This document shows positions 1-7,334 of a DNA stretch of 30,588 bases, piece by piece. The stretch is from Pseudaeromonas sp041441555 (GTDB taxonomy: Bacteria > Pseudomonadota > Gammaproteobacteria > Enterobacterales > Aeromonadaceae). The stretch covers positions 1 to 30,588 of the forward strand of contig JASDSW010000015.1 of the NCBI GenBank assembly GCA_041441555.1, read 5' to 3'. Position 1 is the stretch's first letter. Each line of letters begins with the position of its first letter. The position numbers were made by a program, and so were the translations under genes. The notes under the pieces are model-generated. The model saw only the letters and a list, made by a program, of their open reading frames with translations, ran no database searches and was not told the origin of the DNA.

Positions 1-51
1 TGGCGTGTTGACGCAAGGGAATGTCCCTGCCTTATCCTTCAGTGAACGACA

Positions 52-69
52 GGCCGCCCTGTGGCGGCC
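52..69 (-). terminator. Probable terminator downstream of erpA
   Basis: A 7-bp GC-only stem (GGCCGCC, loop of 4, GGCGGCC) lies about 50 bp past the erpA stop. Read on the minus strand it is followed by TGTCGTTC, which is only moderately T-rich. It could equally serve a gene to the left of the window. Confidence 0.45.
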
Positions 70-118
70 CATCCAAGGGGCGTCTGTCGGCGCAGCAGCC
101 CACAGACTAGAGCGGATA

Positions 119-463
119 TCAGATCGAGAACGAAGAGCCGCAACCACAGGTTGAGGTGGCGTTCGGGTTGTTAACCAGGAAGCGGGAGCCTTCGAGCCCC
201 TCGATATAATCGACAACCCCACCGACCAGGTATTGCAGGCTCATGCTGACCATGATGACACCATTCTTTTCGATGACGGTGTCCCCCTCATTGATGGTCT
301 CATCAAAGGTGAAACCGTACTGAAAACCCGAGCAACCGCCGCCGGTGATGTAGACCCGCAGCTTGAGATCCGGATTTTCCTCCTCGGTGATCAGGCTCTT
401 GACCTTGTTGGCCGCCGCATCCGACATCTGGATGGGGAATTGGATCTCGACGCTATCGCTCAT
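119..463 (-). CDS. erpA: Iron-sulfur cluster insertion protein ErpA
   Basis: A-type Fe-S carrier of 114 residues, the usual length for the family. It receives [4Fe-4S] clusters from the ISC or SUF assembly machinery and passes them to apo-enzymes, including those of isoprenoid synthesis and respiration. The three family cysteines are visible: one in GGGCSGF near residue 44 and the CGCG pair near the C terminus. ATG is preceded by GATGAGGTAAC, a good ribosome binding site. It lies 54 bp downstream of clcA on the same strand but has its own candidate promoter overlapping the clcA stop. clcA-erpA adjacency is also found in E. coli. In E. coli this gene is IscR-regulated; I did not find a convincing IscR site here. 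Identification is by family motifs and overall resemblance. Confidence 0.95.
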   Translation of the reverse strand: MSDSVEIQFPIQMSDAAANKVKSLITEEENPDLKLRVYITGGGCSGFQYGFTFDETINEGDTVIEKNGVIMVSMSLQYLVGGVVDYIEGLEGSRFLVNNPNATSTCGCGSSFSI

Positions 464-492
464 GTTGTTACCTCATCATCATTAACGGCCGG

Positions 493-521
493 ATTATCCA
501 ATACCCGAGTTGGCAGTTCAA
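493..521 (-). promoter_or_regulatory. Candidate sigma70 promoter of erpA
   Basis: On the minus strand, TTGAAC (516-521) and GATAAT (493-498) are separated by exactly 17 bp. The -35 box covers the clcA stop codon (518-520), so erpA can be transcribed independently of clcA. This is motif evidence only. Confidence 0.55.
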
Positions 522-1918
522 GTATTCGCCGCCGCCGAAATGTGGTTGGTGCTGTTTTGTTGCCACTGCGCCAATCGCAGCGTGCGCGTCAGTATCTGGC
601 TGTAAAGCGGCTTGCTACCCAGTGCCTGCGCCACCAAGGTTGAACCCAATGTTGCCAGCATCATGGGCAGGATCAGGCTGAAGTTATTGCTCATCTCGGT
701 GACCAGCAAGATACCGGTGACCGGCGCACGAACCGACGCCGCAAACAGTGCACTCATGCCCACCAGCCCTAACGCCATCTGGCTGTGCGCCATCTCCGGG
801 AACCAGATGCCCAGCCCCTGCGCCCAGACCACCCCCAGCAAGGTACCCAGCGCCAGCAGCGGGGCAAAGATGCCGCCCGGGATCCCGGAGCAAAAACAGA
901 GCAGGGTGCCGAGCGTGCGCCACAGCAGCAAGGCCACCAGCAATTGCAACGGCAGCTCCATCGCCATCCACTGGGGGATCTGCACCATGCCCCCGCTATG
1001 CCAGCCCAGCGTGGTCAGAGACAGAACACCGAACACACCGCCAACCAGGGCCACCATCGGCACCAGCACCATGCGTCGCCCCTTGTGCCACCGCAGATAG
1101 CCATCCTGCCACCATCCCACCAGGCGATTGAGCAGGGCGCCACAGAGACCCGCCACACAGCCCAGCAGCAAATAGGCGGCCAGATGTTCCAACGGCGGCG
1201 CCTTCAGCTCCGGCATCGGGAATATCGGCCGATCCCCCACCAGCAGATGACGCACCAGAGTCGCCGAGATCACGGCGACACTGACCGCCTTGACCGAGAC
1301 AAACGAGTAGCGAAACTGAGCCCTGAGCTCCTCCAGCACAAACAGGATCCCGGCCAGCGGGGCATTGAATGCTGCCGTCAACCCCGCCGCCGCCCCCGCC
1401 GCCAGCAAGGCGTGACGGCTGTCCGCCGAGTGTCGCTCCACGGTTGCCACCATGGCGCCGATGTTGCCGCCGATCTGTACCGAAGGCCCTTCACGGCCCA
1501 GTATCATCCCGGAACCCAGCGCCATCAGTCCGCCGAAAAACTTCACCGGGAGGACCCGCGCCCAACGCACGGGACGGAGTCCCTCCAGCGCCCCCTCGAT
1601 CTCCGGGATCCCGGAGCCGCCAGCTTCGGGGGCAAACCGATGCGCCAGCCAGATGGCAAAGCCCGCCATCAAGGCGCCGCTCACAAAAGCCGCCCCCCAA
1701 CGCCACAGCGGTGGCAGGGCGAGCAACCCCGTCAGCCGCATCTGAACCAGTTCATCCAACGCCATCTCAAACCCGCAACAAACGAGGCCGGTCAACAGTC
1801 CGACACCAAACGCCAGGAACAACAACCGGGGAGACGAGGTATCCCGTCGCAAAATACGGCGGATCAGCAACCGCAACCGAACTCGACGGGAGTGATATGA
1901 AACTCTGTGCTGTTGCAT
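518..1918 (-). CDS. clcA: H+/Cl- exchange transporter ClcA
   Basis: CLC-family Cl-/H+ antiporter of the inner membrane, linked in enteric bacteria to extreme acid resistance. The product is 466 residues with this start, against about 473 in E. coli. Selectivity-filter motifs are all present: GSGIP, GREGP with the gating glutamate at about residue 143, GIFAP, and a C-terminal KPLYS with the filter tyrosine. A second glutamate in LEELR at about residue 197 matches E203, the inner proton glutamate of E. coli ClcA, so this looks like an exchanger and not a passive channel. An upstream in-frame ATG at 1951 would add 11 residues. I chose 1918 because GAGGAGG sits directly upstream of it on the minus strand. 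It is divergent from hemL and upstream of erpA, the same order as in E. coli. Confidence 0.95.
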   Translation of the reverse strand: MQQHRVSYHSRRVRLRLLIRRILRRDTSSPRLLFLAFGVGLLTGLVCCGFEMALDELVQMRLTGLLALPPLWRWGAAFVSGALMAGFAIWLAHRFAPEAGGSGIPEIEGALEGLRPVRWARVLPVKFFGGLMALGSGMILGREGPSVQIGGNIGAMVATVERHSADSRHALLAAGAAAGLTAAFNAPLAGILFVLEELRAQFRYSFVSVKAVSVAVISATLVRHLLVGDRPIFPMPELKAPPLEHLAAYLLLGCVAGLCGALLNRLVGWWQDGYLRWHKGRRMVLVPMVALVGGVFGVLSLTTLGWHSGGMVQIPQWMAMELPLQLLVALLLWRTLGTLLCFCSGIPGGIFAPLLALGTLLGVVWAQGLGIWFPEMAHSQMALGLVGMSALFAASVRAPVTGILLVTEMSNNFSLILPMMLATLGSTLVAQALGSKPLYSQILTRTLRLAQWQQNSTNHISAAANT

Positions 1919-1971
1919 GAAGCCTCCTCGGGCTTGAGCATGGACGCTCATCGCGTCCGCATTTGGCTTTT

Positions 1972-1979
1972 GCTATAGT
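1972..1979 (+). promoter_or_regulatory. Candidate extended -10 promoter for hemL
   Basis: TGCTATAGT gives a TGn extended -10 with TATAGT at 1974-1979, about 60 bp before the hemL start. No good -35 box lies 17 bp upstream, so this would rely on the extended -10 element. Confidence 0.35.
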
Positions 1980-2038
1980 GCTGCCATTATTGCACGCCTT
2001 GCCGCAGCCATTCCTGATGCTTTTTAAGGGAGTCCCCG

Positions 2039-3352
2039 ATGTCTGAATCCACCATGCATTCTGCTCGCCTGTTTGATCAAGCCCGCCACTCCATCCCCGG
2101 TGGCGTCAACTCGCCAGTCCGAGCCTTCAATGGCGTGGGTGGCACGCCGCGTTTCATCGAACGGGCCGATGGCGCCTATCTGTATGATGTCGATGGGCAA
2201 CGCTATATCGACTACATCGGCTCTTGGGGGCCCATGTTGCTGGGGCACAACCACCCCAAGATCAAACAAGCTGTCCTGGCCGCCGTCGAACGGGGACTCA
2301 GCTACGGGGCACCGACCGAGATTGAAGTGCGAATGGCCGAAACCATTCGCACCATTGTGCCGTCGATGGAGATGACCCGCATGGTCAACTCCGGCACCGA
2401 AGCCACCATGAGTGCCATCCGTCTGGCCCGGGGTTACACCGGTCGCGACAATTTCATCAAGTTTGAAGGCTGTTACCACGGCCATGCCGATGCCCTGCTG
2501 GTCAAGGCCGGCTCTGGCGCCCTGACCCTCGGCCAGCCCAACTCGCCGGGTGTGCCGGCGGATTTTGTCAAACACACACTCGTCTGCGATTACAACGATC
2601 TGGCCTCGGTGCGAGCCAGCTTCGAGCAATATCCGCAGGAGATCGCCTGCATCATCGTCGAGCCGGTGGCCGGCAACATGAACTGCGTGCCACCCGTCCC
2701 CGGTTTTCTGGAGGGGCTGCGGGCCCTGTGCGACGAATTTGGCGCCCTGCTGATCTTCGATGAGGTGATGACCGGCTTTCGCGTCAGCCTGCAGGGAGCA
2801 CAGGGCTTCTATGGCATCACCCCGGATCTCACCACGCTCGGCAAGATCATCGGCGGCGGCATGCCGGTGGGCGCCTTCGGCGGCCGCCGCGAGATTATGG
2901 AGTACCTGGCTCCGGTGGGCCCCGTCTACCAAGCGGGAACCCTCTCCGGTAATCCGGTCGCCATGGCCGCCGGTCTGGCCATGCTGGAGGCCATCCAGGC
3001 GCCAGATATCTACCCACAGCTGAACCAGAAGGCACACCTGCTCACCGAAGGGCTGAAACTGGCGGCGCAACGCAACGCGATTCCGCTGGTCACCACTCAG
3101 GTGGGCGGTATGTTCGGCCTCTTCTTCAGCAGTGAGAGCGAGATCCACAGCTTCGCCCAGATAACCCAGTGCAACATGGCCGCGTTCCGTAGTTTCTTCC
3201 ATCTGATGCTCGAATCCGGTGTCTATCTGGCCCCCAGCGCCTACGAAGCCGGCTTTATCTCGCTGGCTCATGGTGATGCCGAGATCGCGGCAACGCTCGA
3301 AGCCGCCGATCGCGCCTTCAGCCAACTGCGCGATCAAGGATTTGGCAACTGA
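2039..3352 (+). CDS. hemL: Glutamate-1-semialdehyde 2,1-aminomutase
   Basis: PLP-dependent cytosolic enzyme that converts glutamate-1-semialdehyde to 5-aminolevulinate, the second dedicated step of C5-pathway heme synthesis. The product is 437 residues, close to the family norm of about 426. The N-terminal IPGGVNSPVRAF signature, the cofactor-pocket IFDEVMTGFR segment (about residues 239-248) and TLGKIIGGGMPVG are visible. The lysine in the last motif, about residue 269, is the expected Schiff-base lysine. ATG follows AAGGGAG, a clear ribosome binding site. msrA begins 27 bp downstream on the same strand, so the two are probably co-transcribed. hemL next to clcA-erpA is conserved with E. coli. 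Confidence 0.96.
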   Translation: MSESTMHSARLFDQARHSIPGGVNSPVRAFNGVGGTPRFIERADGAYLYDVDGQRYIDYIGSWGPMLLGHNHPKIKQAVLAAVERGLSYGAPTEIEVRMAETIRTIVPSMEMTRMVNSGTEATMSAIRLARGYTGRDNFIKFEGCYHGHADALLVKAGSGALTLGQPNSPGVPADFVKHTLVCDYNDLASVRASFEQYPQEIACIIVEPVAGNMNCVPPVPGFLEGLRALCDEFGALLIFDEVMTGFRVSLQGAQGFYGITPDLTTLGKIIGGGMPVGAFGGRREIMEYLAPVGPVYQAGTLSGNPVAMAAGLAMLEAIQAPDIYPQLNQKAHLLTEGLKLAAQRNAIPLVTTQVGGMFGLFFSSESEIHSFAQITQCNMAAFRSFFHLMLESGVYLAPSAYEAGFISLAHGDAEIAATLEAADRAFSQLRDQGFGN

Positions 3353-3379
3353 ACCCCAAACGGAGCCCATAGGGGGACG

Positions 3380-4021
3380 ATGATGCACTTGACCTCTCTG
3401 ATCAGCGCTGAGAAGGCGCTTGCCGGCCGCCCTGAGGCCATGGCCATCCAGCCGCTACATGCCGTCAGCGGTCACAGCATGCTGCCGCCCTACCCGGCCG
3501 GATTGGAGCTGACCTATTTTGCCATGGGCTGTTTCTGGGGCGTCGAGCGACTGTTCTGGCAACAGGCCGGCGTCTATGTCACCGCCGCCGGCTATCAGGG
3601 TGGTTTCACCCCCAATCCGACCTATGAAGAGGTGTGCAGCGGTCTGACGGGCCACGCCGAGAGCGTGCTGGTGGTCTACAACCCGCAACAGATCAGCTAC
3701 GCCGACCTGCTCAAGTTGTTCTGGGAACATCACGATCCGGCACAGGGCATGCGCCAGGGGGGCGATATCGGCACCCAGTACCGCTCCCTTCTCTTTCCGG
3801 TCAACGACGCTCAGTACCGGGCGGCTCAGGACTCTCTCGCCGCATTCCAGGATGCCATGTTTGAGGCCAAGGATAACCGCTCCATCACCACCCTCATCGA
3901 GATGGCTCCCCGCTTCTACTTTGCCGAGGGGTATCACCAGCAATATCTGGCCAAGAATCCACAAGGCTACTGCGGCCTGGGCGGCATCGGCGTCTGCCTG
4001 CCACCCTCCTTGGCGAAGTAA
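3380..4021 (+). CDS. msrA: Peptide-methionine (S)-S-oxide reductase MsrA
   Basis: Reduces the S epimer of methionine sulfoxide in free methionine and in proteins, using thioredoxin, and repairs oxidative damage in the cytoplasm. The product is 213 residues, matching the long enterobacterial MsrA type. The catalytic cysteine is in the GCFWG motif at about residue 51. The recycling cysteines are in the C-terminal YCGLGGIGVCLP. The N-terminal extension before the catalytic domain (including LHAVSGHSM) also resembles E. coli MsrA. The start codon follows AGGGGG. It lies 27 bp behind hemL and ends before a strong terminator. In E. coli msrA is elsewhere on the chromosome, so the hemL-msrA pairing is a local arrangement. 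Confidence 0.95.
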   Translation: MMHLTSLISAEKALAGRPEAMAIQPLHAVSGHSMLPPYPAGLELTYFAMGCFWGVERLFWQQAGVYVTAAGYQGGFTPNPTYEEVCSGLTGHAESVLVVYNPQQISYADLLKLFWEHHDPAQGMRQGGDIGTQYRSLLFPVNDAQYRAAQDSLAAFQDAMFEAKDNRSITTLIEMAPRFYFAEGYHQQYLAKNPQGYCGLGGIGVCLPPSLAK

Positions 4022-4052
4022 GCACTCACGGAGCCGGCACATGGCCCGCCAG

Positions 4053-4090
4053 ACGACCTGATAGTTCATTCCTCTATCAGGTCGTTTGCT
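4053..4090 (+). terminator. Rho-independent terminator after msrA
   Basis: A perfect 12-bp inverted repeat, ACGACCTGATAG / CTATCAGGTCGT, with a 9-nt loop is followed by TTGCTTAT. It separates hemL-msrA from the next gene. Confidence 0.75.
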
Positions 4091-4164
4091 TATAGCTAAA
4101 CAATGTTAAATAACCAGCTCCGGTAGCCGATAACCACCTGAGTGTCATCGTCAGGAGCAGGATC

Positions 4165-5436
4165 ATGCGCATTACCGAGCAACAAGTTCGCGTCGGTGTC
4201 GACTATCAACAACAGCAGATCCAGCTGCGACAACAGACCACCCTGAACAGCCAGCTTCCCGTCCGCGACATCCGCCTCAGCCAACAAAGCAGCGACTACC
4301 AGGAGCTGGAGATCAGCTCGCTGACCGAAGGCATCGCCCGCCAGGCCCAACCGGAGGCCGAGATCCAGCAAAAACTAGATGATTCGAGCCGCCTCAACCG
4401 CCGCGAGCTGGCCAAGAAGGCCCGCGAGGCCGCCGAATCATCGGCCAGCGCCAAATCCAGCACCGCAGAGACGACCAGTAGCAGCCCGCTGGTCCCCAAT
4501 CTGGAGCTGATCCGCCAGACCAGCGAATGGCTGGAGAGCCTGGATAAAGGCTTCATTCCAGGGGATAGTCAGATCCAACCCGATGAGGATTTCGACACCG
4601 ATATGTCGCTGAGCAGCCAGATGCGCATCCTCAAGACTCTGCTGGAGAAGATGCTGGATATCACCATCGATCTGCCGCAAATCACCGGCGGTCAAGGCGC
4701 CGATGCCCCGAGCAATGCCCCGACCGGGCAACCGGCAGCGGCGGCCCCCCCTACACCTCTGATGGCCAATGGGGAACCTAACCGCACCGTGCAGCTGAGC
4801 GAAGCCAGCTATGAGCAGGAGCAGCTGGCCTTCGTGGCCAACGGGCAGGTCTCCACCGCCGATGGCCGCGAGATCAAGTTTGATCTGGGCTTTGCCCTCA
4901 ACTACCAGAAGCTGCAACTGAGCGAGCGGCTGACCAGCAGCGCCGCCCTCAAGGATCCCTTGGTGCTCAATCTCGAAGGGCTGGTCCCCGGATTCAGCTC
5001 GGCCCGTTTTGAATTTGATCTCGATGCCGATGGCAGCCGTGAGAGCCTGACGCAACTGGCCAACAACTCGGCATTCTTGGCCCTCGATCGCAATGGTAAC
5101 GGCCAGATCGACGATGGCAGCGAACTGTTCGGTGCCCGCAGCGGCAACGGGTTTGCCGAGCTGGCCGCTCTGGACGAAGACGGCAACGGAATTCTGGATG
5201 AGGCCGACAGCGGCTTCGCCAGCCTGCGTCTCTACCGCTCCGACACCACCCTGCTGACCTTGGGTGATCAGAAGATCGGCGCCATCTTTCTCAATGCCGC
5301 CGCCACCCCCTTCATGCACCTAGGAGGCGATCAGGGAGCTCAGGGCGAAAGCCCGGCGGTGTTGCGCCAGACCGGGATCTACCTGACCGAGGATGGCAAG
5401 GCCGGCACCCTGCAGCAGATCGATCTGCGGGTCTAG
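4165..5436 (+). CDS. Uncharacterised protein with EF-hand-type calcium loops
   Basis: A 423-residue protein of unknown function without a recognisable signal peptide or membrane segment. The first ~170 residues are polar, glutamine- and serine-rich and partly helical. A low-complexity Ala/Pro linker lies near residues 178-200. The C-terminal half carries acidic loops of the DxDxDG class: DLDADG at about 285, DRNGNGQIDD at about 308 and DEDGNGILDE at about 337. The last two match the calcium-coordinating spacing of EF-hand or dockerin loops. From memory, proteins with this ELFG...GFAEL architecture occur widely in Vibrio, Shewanella and Pseudomonas without a known role. Its stop shares bases with the stop of the convergent transporter gene. 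It lies after a terminator, so it is probably a single-gene unit. Calcium binding is inferred from the loops; cellular location is unknown. Confidence 0.8.
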   Translation: MRITEQQVRVGVDYQQQQIQLRQQTTLNSQLPVRDIRLSQQSSDYQELEISSLTEGIARQAQPEAEIQQKLDDSSRLNRRELAKKAREAAESSASAKSSTAETTSSSPLVPNLELIRQTSEWLESLDKGFIPGDSQIQPDEDFDTDMSLSSQMRILKTLLEKMLDITIDLPQITGGQGADAPSNAPTGQPAAAAPPTPLMANGEPNRTVQLSEASYEQEQLAFVANGQVSTADGREIKFDLGFALNYQKLQLSERLTSSAALKDPLVLNLEGLVPGFSSARFEFDLDADGSRESLTQLANNSAFLALDRNGNGQIDDGSELFGARSGNGFAELAALDEDGNGILDEADSGFASLRLYRSDTTLLTLGDQKIGAIFLNAAATPFMHLGGDQGAQGESPAVLRQTGIYLTEDGKAGTLQQIDLRV

Positions 5437-6389
5437 TCCGCGCCCATGGAAGCCAGAGGCTGCCGAACTCGGGCCACGGGCTTCGTCCATTGCCCGAGCA
5501 GCACGCCGCCGAAGATAGCCAAGGCCGCAACCAGTTGTAGCGGCGTCAAAGCCTCACCCAACCAGATCCAGCCCATCAGCAGAGCCACCAGCGGAACCAG
5601 GTTGATGCTCATCGCCGCCTGGGAGGCCGGCAGCCAGCGCATCGCCATGTTGTAGAGGCCAAAACCACCCAGCGACACCAAGCCGCCTAAGTAGATCACG
5701 CTGTACCAGGCTTCGGCCGGTGCAGCGCTGAGGGTTCCCTCCGGCGCCGTGATGAGCCCAGGCACGAAGAACAGCACCCCCAGCAGATTCTGGCTGCCGG
5801 TCAGCCACCAGGTGTCATAGCGACTGCTCAGCCGCTTGAGGATCACCATATACAAAGCAACGCAGAGCATGGCCAGCAGTTGCAGGGAGTTGCCCAGCAA
5901 CGGGTTGGGCGCCGACTGCTGATGGCTGGCTCCCAGGGACAACAGCACCACACCGGTCAGCGAGAGCAGCAGGCCCAGAATGCCATTGAGCCCCATCCGC
6001 TCCTTGAGCCAGATCCAGGCCAACAGCGCCACAAACAGCGGCGCCAGCGCCGCGACGGTCCCCGCCTGCCCCGAGCTGGTAAACTGCAGGGCTTTGACCT
6101 CCAGCATGAAGTAGAGGCAGGGTTGCAGCAGACCCAGTCCCAGCAGCCATTTCCAATCACCGGGCCGATAGTTGGGTTTGGGCAATCGACGCCAAAATGG
6201 CAGCAACACCAGGGAGGCCATCACCATGCGCAGCGCGATGAGCACAGACGGCGAAAAAGAGCCGAGTGCCGTCTTGGCGGCGGCATAAGAGGTTCCCCAC
6301 AGCAGTACGGCGGCGGCCAGGGCCAGCAGGGCCCAGCCTTGATGACTAGGGGATGACGAAGATGATGGATGCGAAGAACTCTGGCTCAT
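5433..6389 (-). CDS. EamA/DMT-family transporter
   Basis: Inner-membrane permease of the drug/metabolite transporter superfamily, 318 residues. About ten hydrophobic helices are visible in two related halves, as expected for two EamA domains. The first half includes LLWGTSYAAAKTAL and the second WLTGSQNLLGVLFFVPGLI. Family members export amino acids, nucleosides or other metabolites; the substrate cannot be read from the sequence. An in-frame ATG at 6455 would add 22 residues. I chose 6389 because GAGGAAGG stands just upstream on the minus strand and the added segment is not membrane-like. The AraC-type regulator gene ends 117 bp upstream on the same strand and may control it. The stop overlaps that of the calcium-loop gene by 3 bp, with no terminator between them. 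Confidence 0.88.
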   Translation of the reverse strand: MSQSSSHPSSSSSPSHQGWALLALAAAVLLWGTSYAAAKTALGSFSPSVLIALRMVMASLVLLPFWRRLPKPNYRPGDWKWLLGLGLLQPCLYFMLEVKALQFTSSGQAGTVAALAPLFVALLAWIWLKERMGLNGILGLLLSLTGVVLLSLGASHQQSAPNPLLGNSLQLLAMLCVALYMVILKRLSSRYDTWWLTGSQNLLGVLFFVPGLITAPEGTLSAAPAEAWYSVIYLGGLVSLGGFGLYNMAMRWLPASQAAMSINLVPLVALLMGWIWLGEALTPLQLVAALAIFGGVLLGQWTKPVARVRQPLASMGAD

Positions 6390-6438
6390 GATGCCTTCCT
6401 CAGGATGGATGAAGCCGAGGATCCTAAGCGGCGGCGCC

Positions 6439-6456
6439 TTTGTTGTCTGGAACAAA
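6439..6456. promoter_or_regulatory. Candidate operator upstream of the EamA gene
   Basis: An inverted repeat TTTGTT-N6-AACAAA lies 50 bp upstream of the EamA start, in the gap behind the araC-type gene. Its position fits a regulator site. AraC proteins usually bind direct repeats, so the cognate factor is uncertain. Confidence 0.25.
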
Positions 6457-6506
6457 ATTGCTCTTTTCGCTTTGTGTGGCTGATGCAGAAGGAGTCAGTT
6501 CGCGAC

Positions 6507-7328
6507 TCAAGATTTTTGATACTGAGCCGGGGTCGCACCGACGATCCGGGTGAACAGGCGGGTGAAATGGCTCTGATCGCTAAAGCCCAGATCGGCGGCG
6601 ACCTGCGCGATAGGCTCACCGGCCGCCAACTTGGCCTTGGCGGCATCGATACGCAGCTGCAGCTGATAACGATGCGGCGGCAAACCGACTTCGGCCCCGA
6701 AACGCCGGCTCAGATGGCTGGGGCTGATGCCGACCCGGGCGCTGAGCTCCTGCAGTGCCAGCGGCTGGCTCAAATCCGCCCGTAACTGACGCCGCACCTG
6801 ACGCAGCCAGGGGGCTGGCTCCGGCTGGTCAGCCGCCTTCGGCGCGCGGCTGGGCCAGGCTTGCCAGGTCCATTGCCACAGCGCCTCAAGCTCTTGGCGC
6901 CAGGCCTGAGCCAATGCGGCATTCTGCGTTTCACACCACGCACGTAGACCCTGTGCCTGAGACAACCAGAGGGCGAACAGCGCCGGATCCCGGTACACGG
7001 CCCTATCGAAACAGGCTTGGGCCGGTGCGCCGAGCACGGCGGCGTCGAGGTAGAACATCCAGTAGGCCAGCGGCTCGTCGCCAAACGGGTTGCAATCGTG
7101 AACCTCGTCCGGGGCGATGAGCACCAGATCGCCCGCCTGGGCGCGTTGCCGCTGCCCCCGATAGACAAACTCGGTCACCCCTCGCACCACCACACCTAGC
7201 GAATAGGTGGGGTGGGAGTGGCGATGGAAGGTCTGGCGCCGATAGCTGGCCTGGCGCAACTCGACCCCGGGACACAGGGGCGAACGCCAGAAATTGACGT
7301 CACGCACCAAGGCGTGTGGCTGCTTCAT
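6507..7328 (-). CDS. AraC-family transcriptional regulator
   Basis: A 273-residue one-component regulator. The N-terminal ~150 residues look like an AraC-type cupin sensor domain, with FHRHSHPTYSLG and an APDEVHDC segment typical of its small beta-barrel. The last ~100 residues carry the double helix-turn-helix, including LQELSARVGISPSHLSRRF and the second-helix signature IAQVAADLGFSDQSHFTRLF. The ligand is unknown. The gene starts 6 bp after the dgt stop and so is probably translated from a dgt-araC transcript, an unusual partnership. The EamA transporter gene follows 117 bp downstream on the same strand and is the most likely regulated target. Related AraC proteins often sit beside amino-acid or metabolite exporters. 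Confidence 0.9.
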   Translation of the reverse strand: MKQPHALVRDVNFWRSPLCPGVELRQASYRRQTFHRHSHPTYSLGVVVRGVTEFVYRGQRQRAQAGDLVLIAPDEVHDCNPFGDEPLAYWMFYLDAAVLGAPAQACFDRAVYRDPALFALWLSQAQGLRAWCETQNAALAQAWRQELEALWQWTWQAWPSRAPKAADQPEPAPWLRQVRRQLRADLSQPLALQELSARVGISPSHLSRRFGAEVGLPPHRYQLQLRIDAAKAKLAAGEPIAQVAADLGFSDQSHFTRLFTRIVGATPAQYQKS

Positions 7329-7334
7329 GGGCGA

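Noticed and set aside
785..1900. 371-codon open frame on the plus strand opposite clcA
   Set aside because: Gln/Arg/His-rich shadow of the ClcA gene.
2024..3388. 454-codon open frame on the minus strand opposite hemL
   Set aside because: Antisense shadow of hemL; Gly/His/Asp-rich composition without domain structure.
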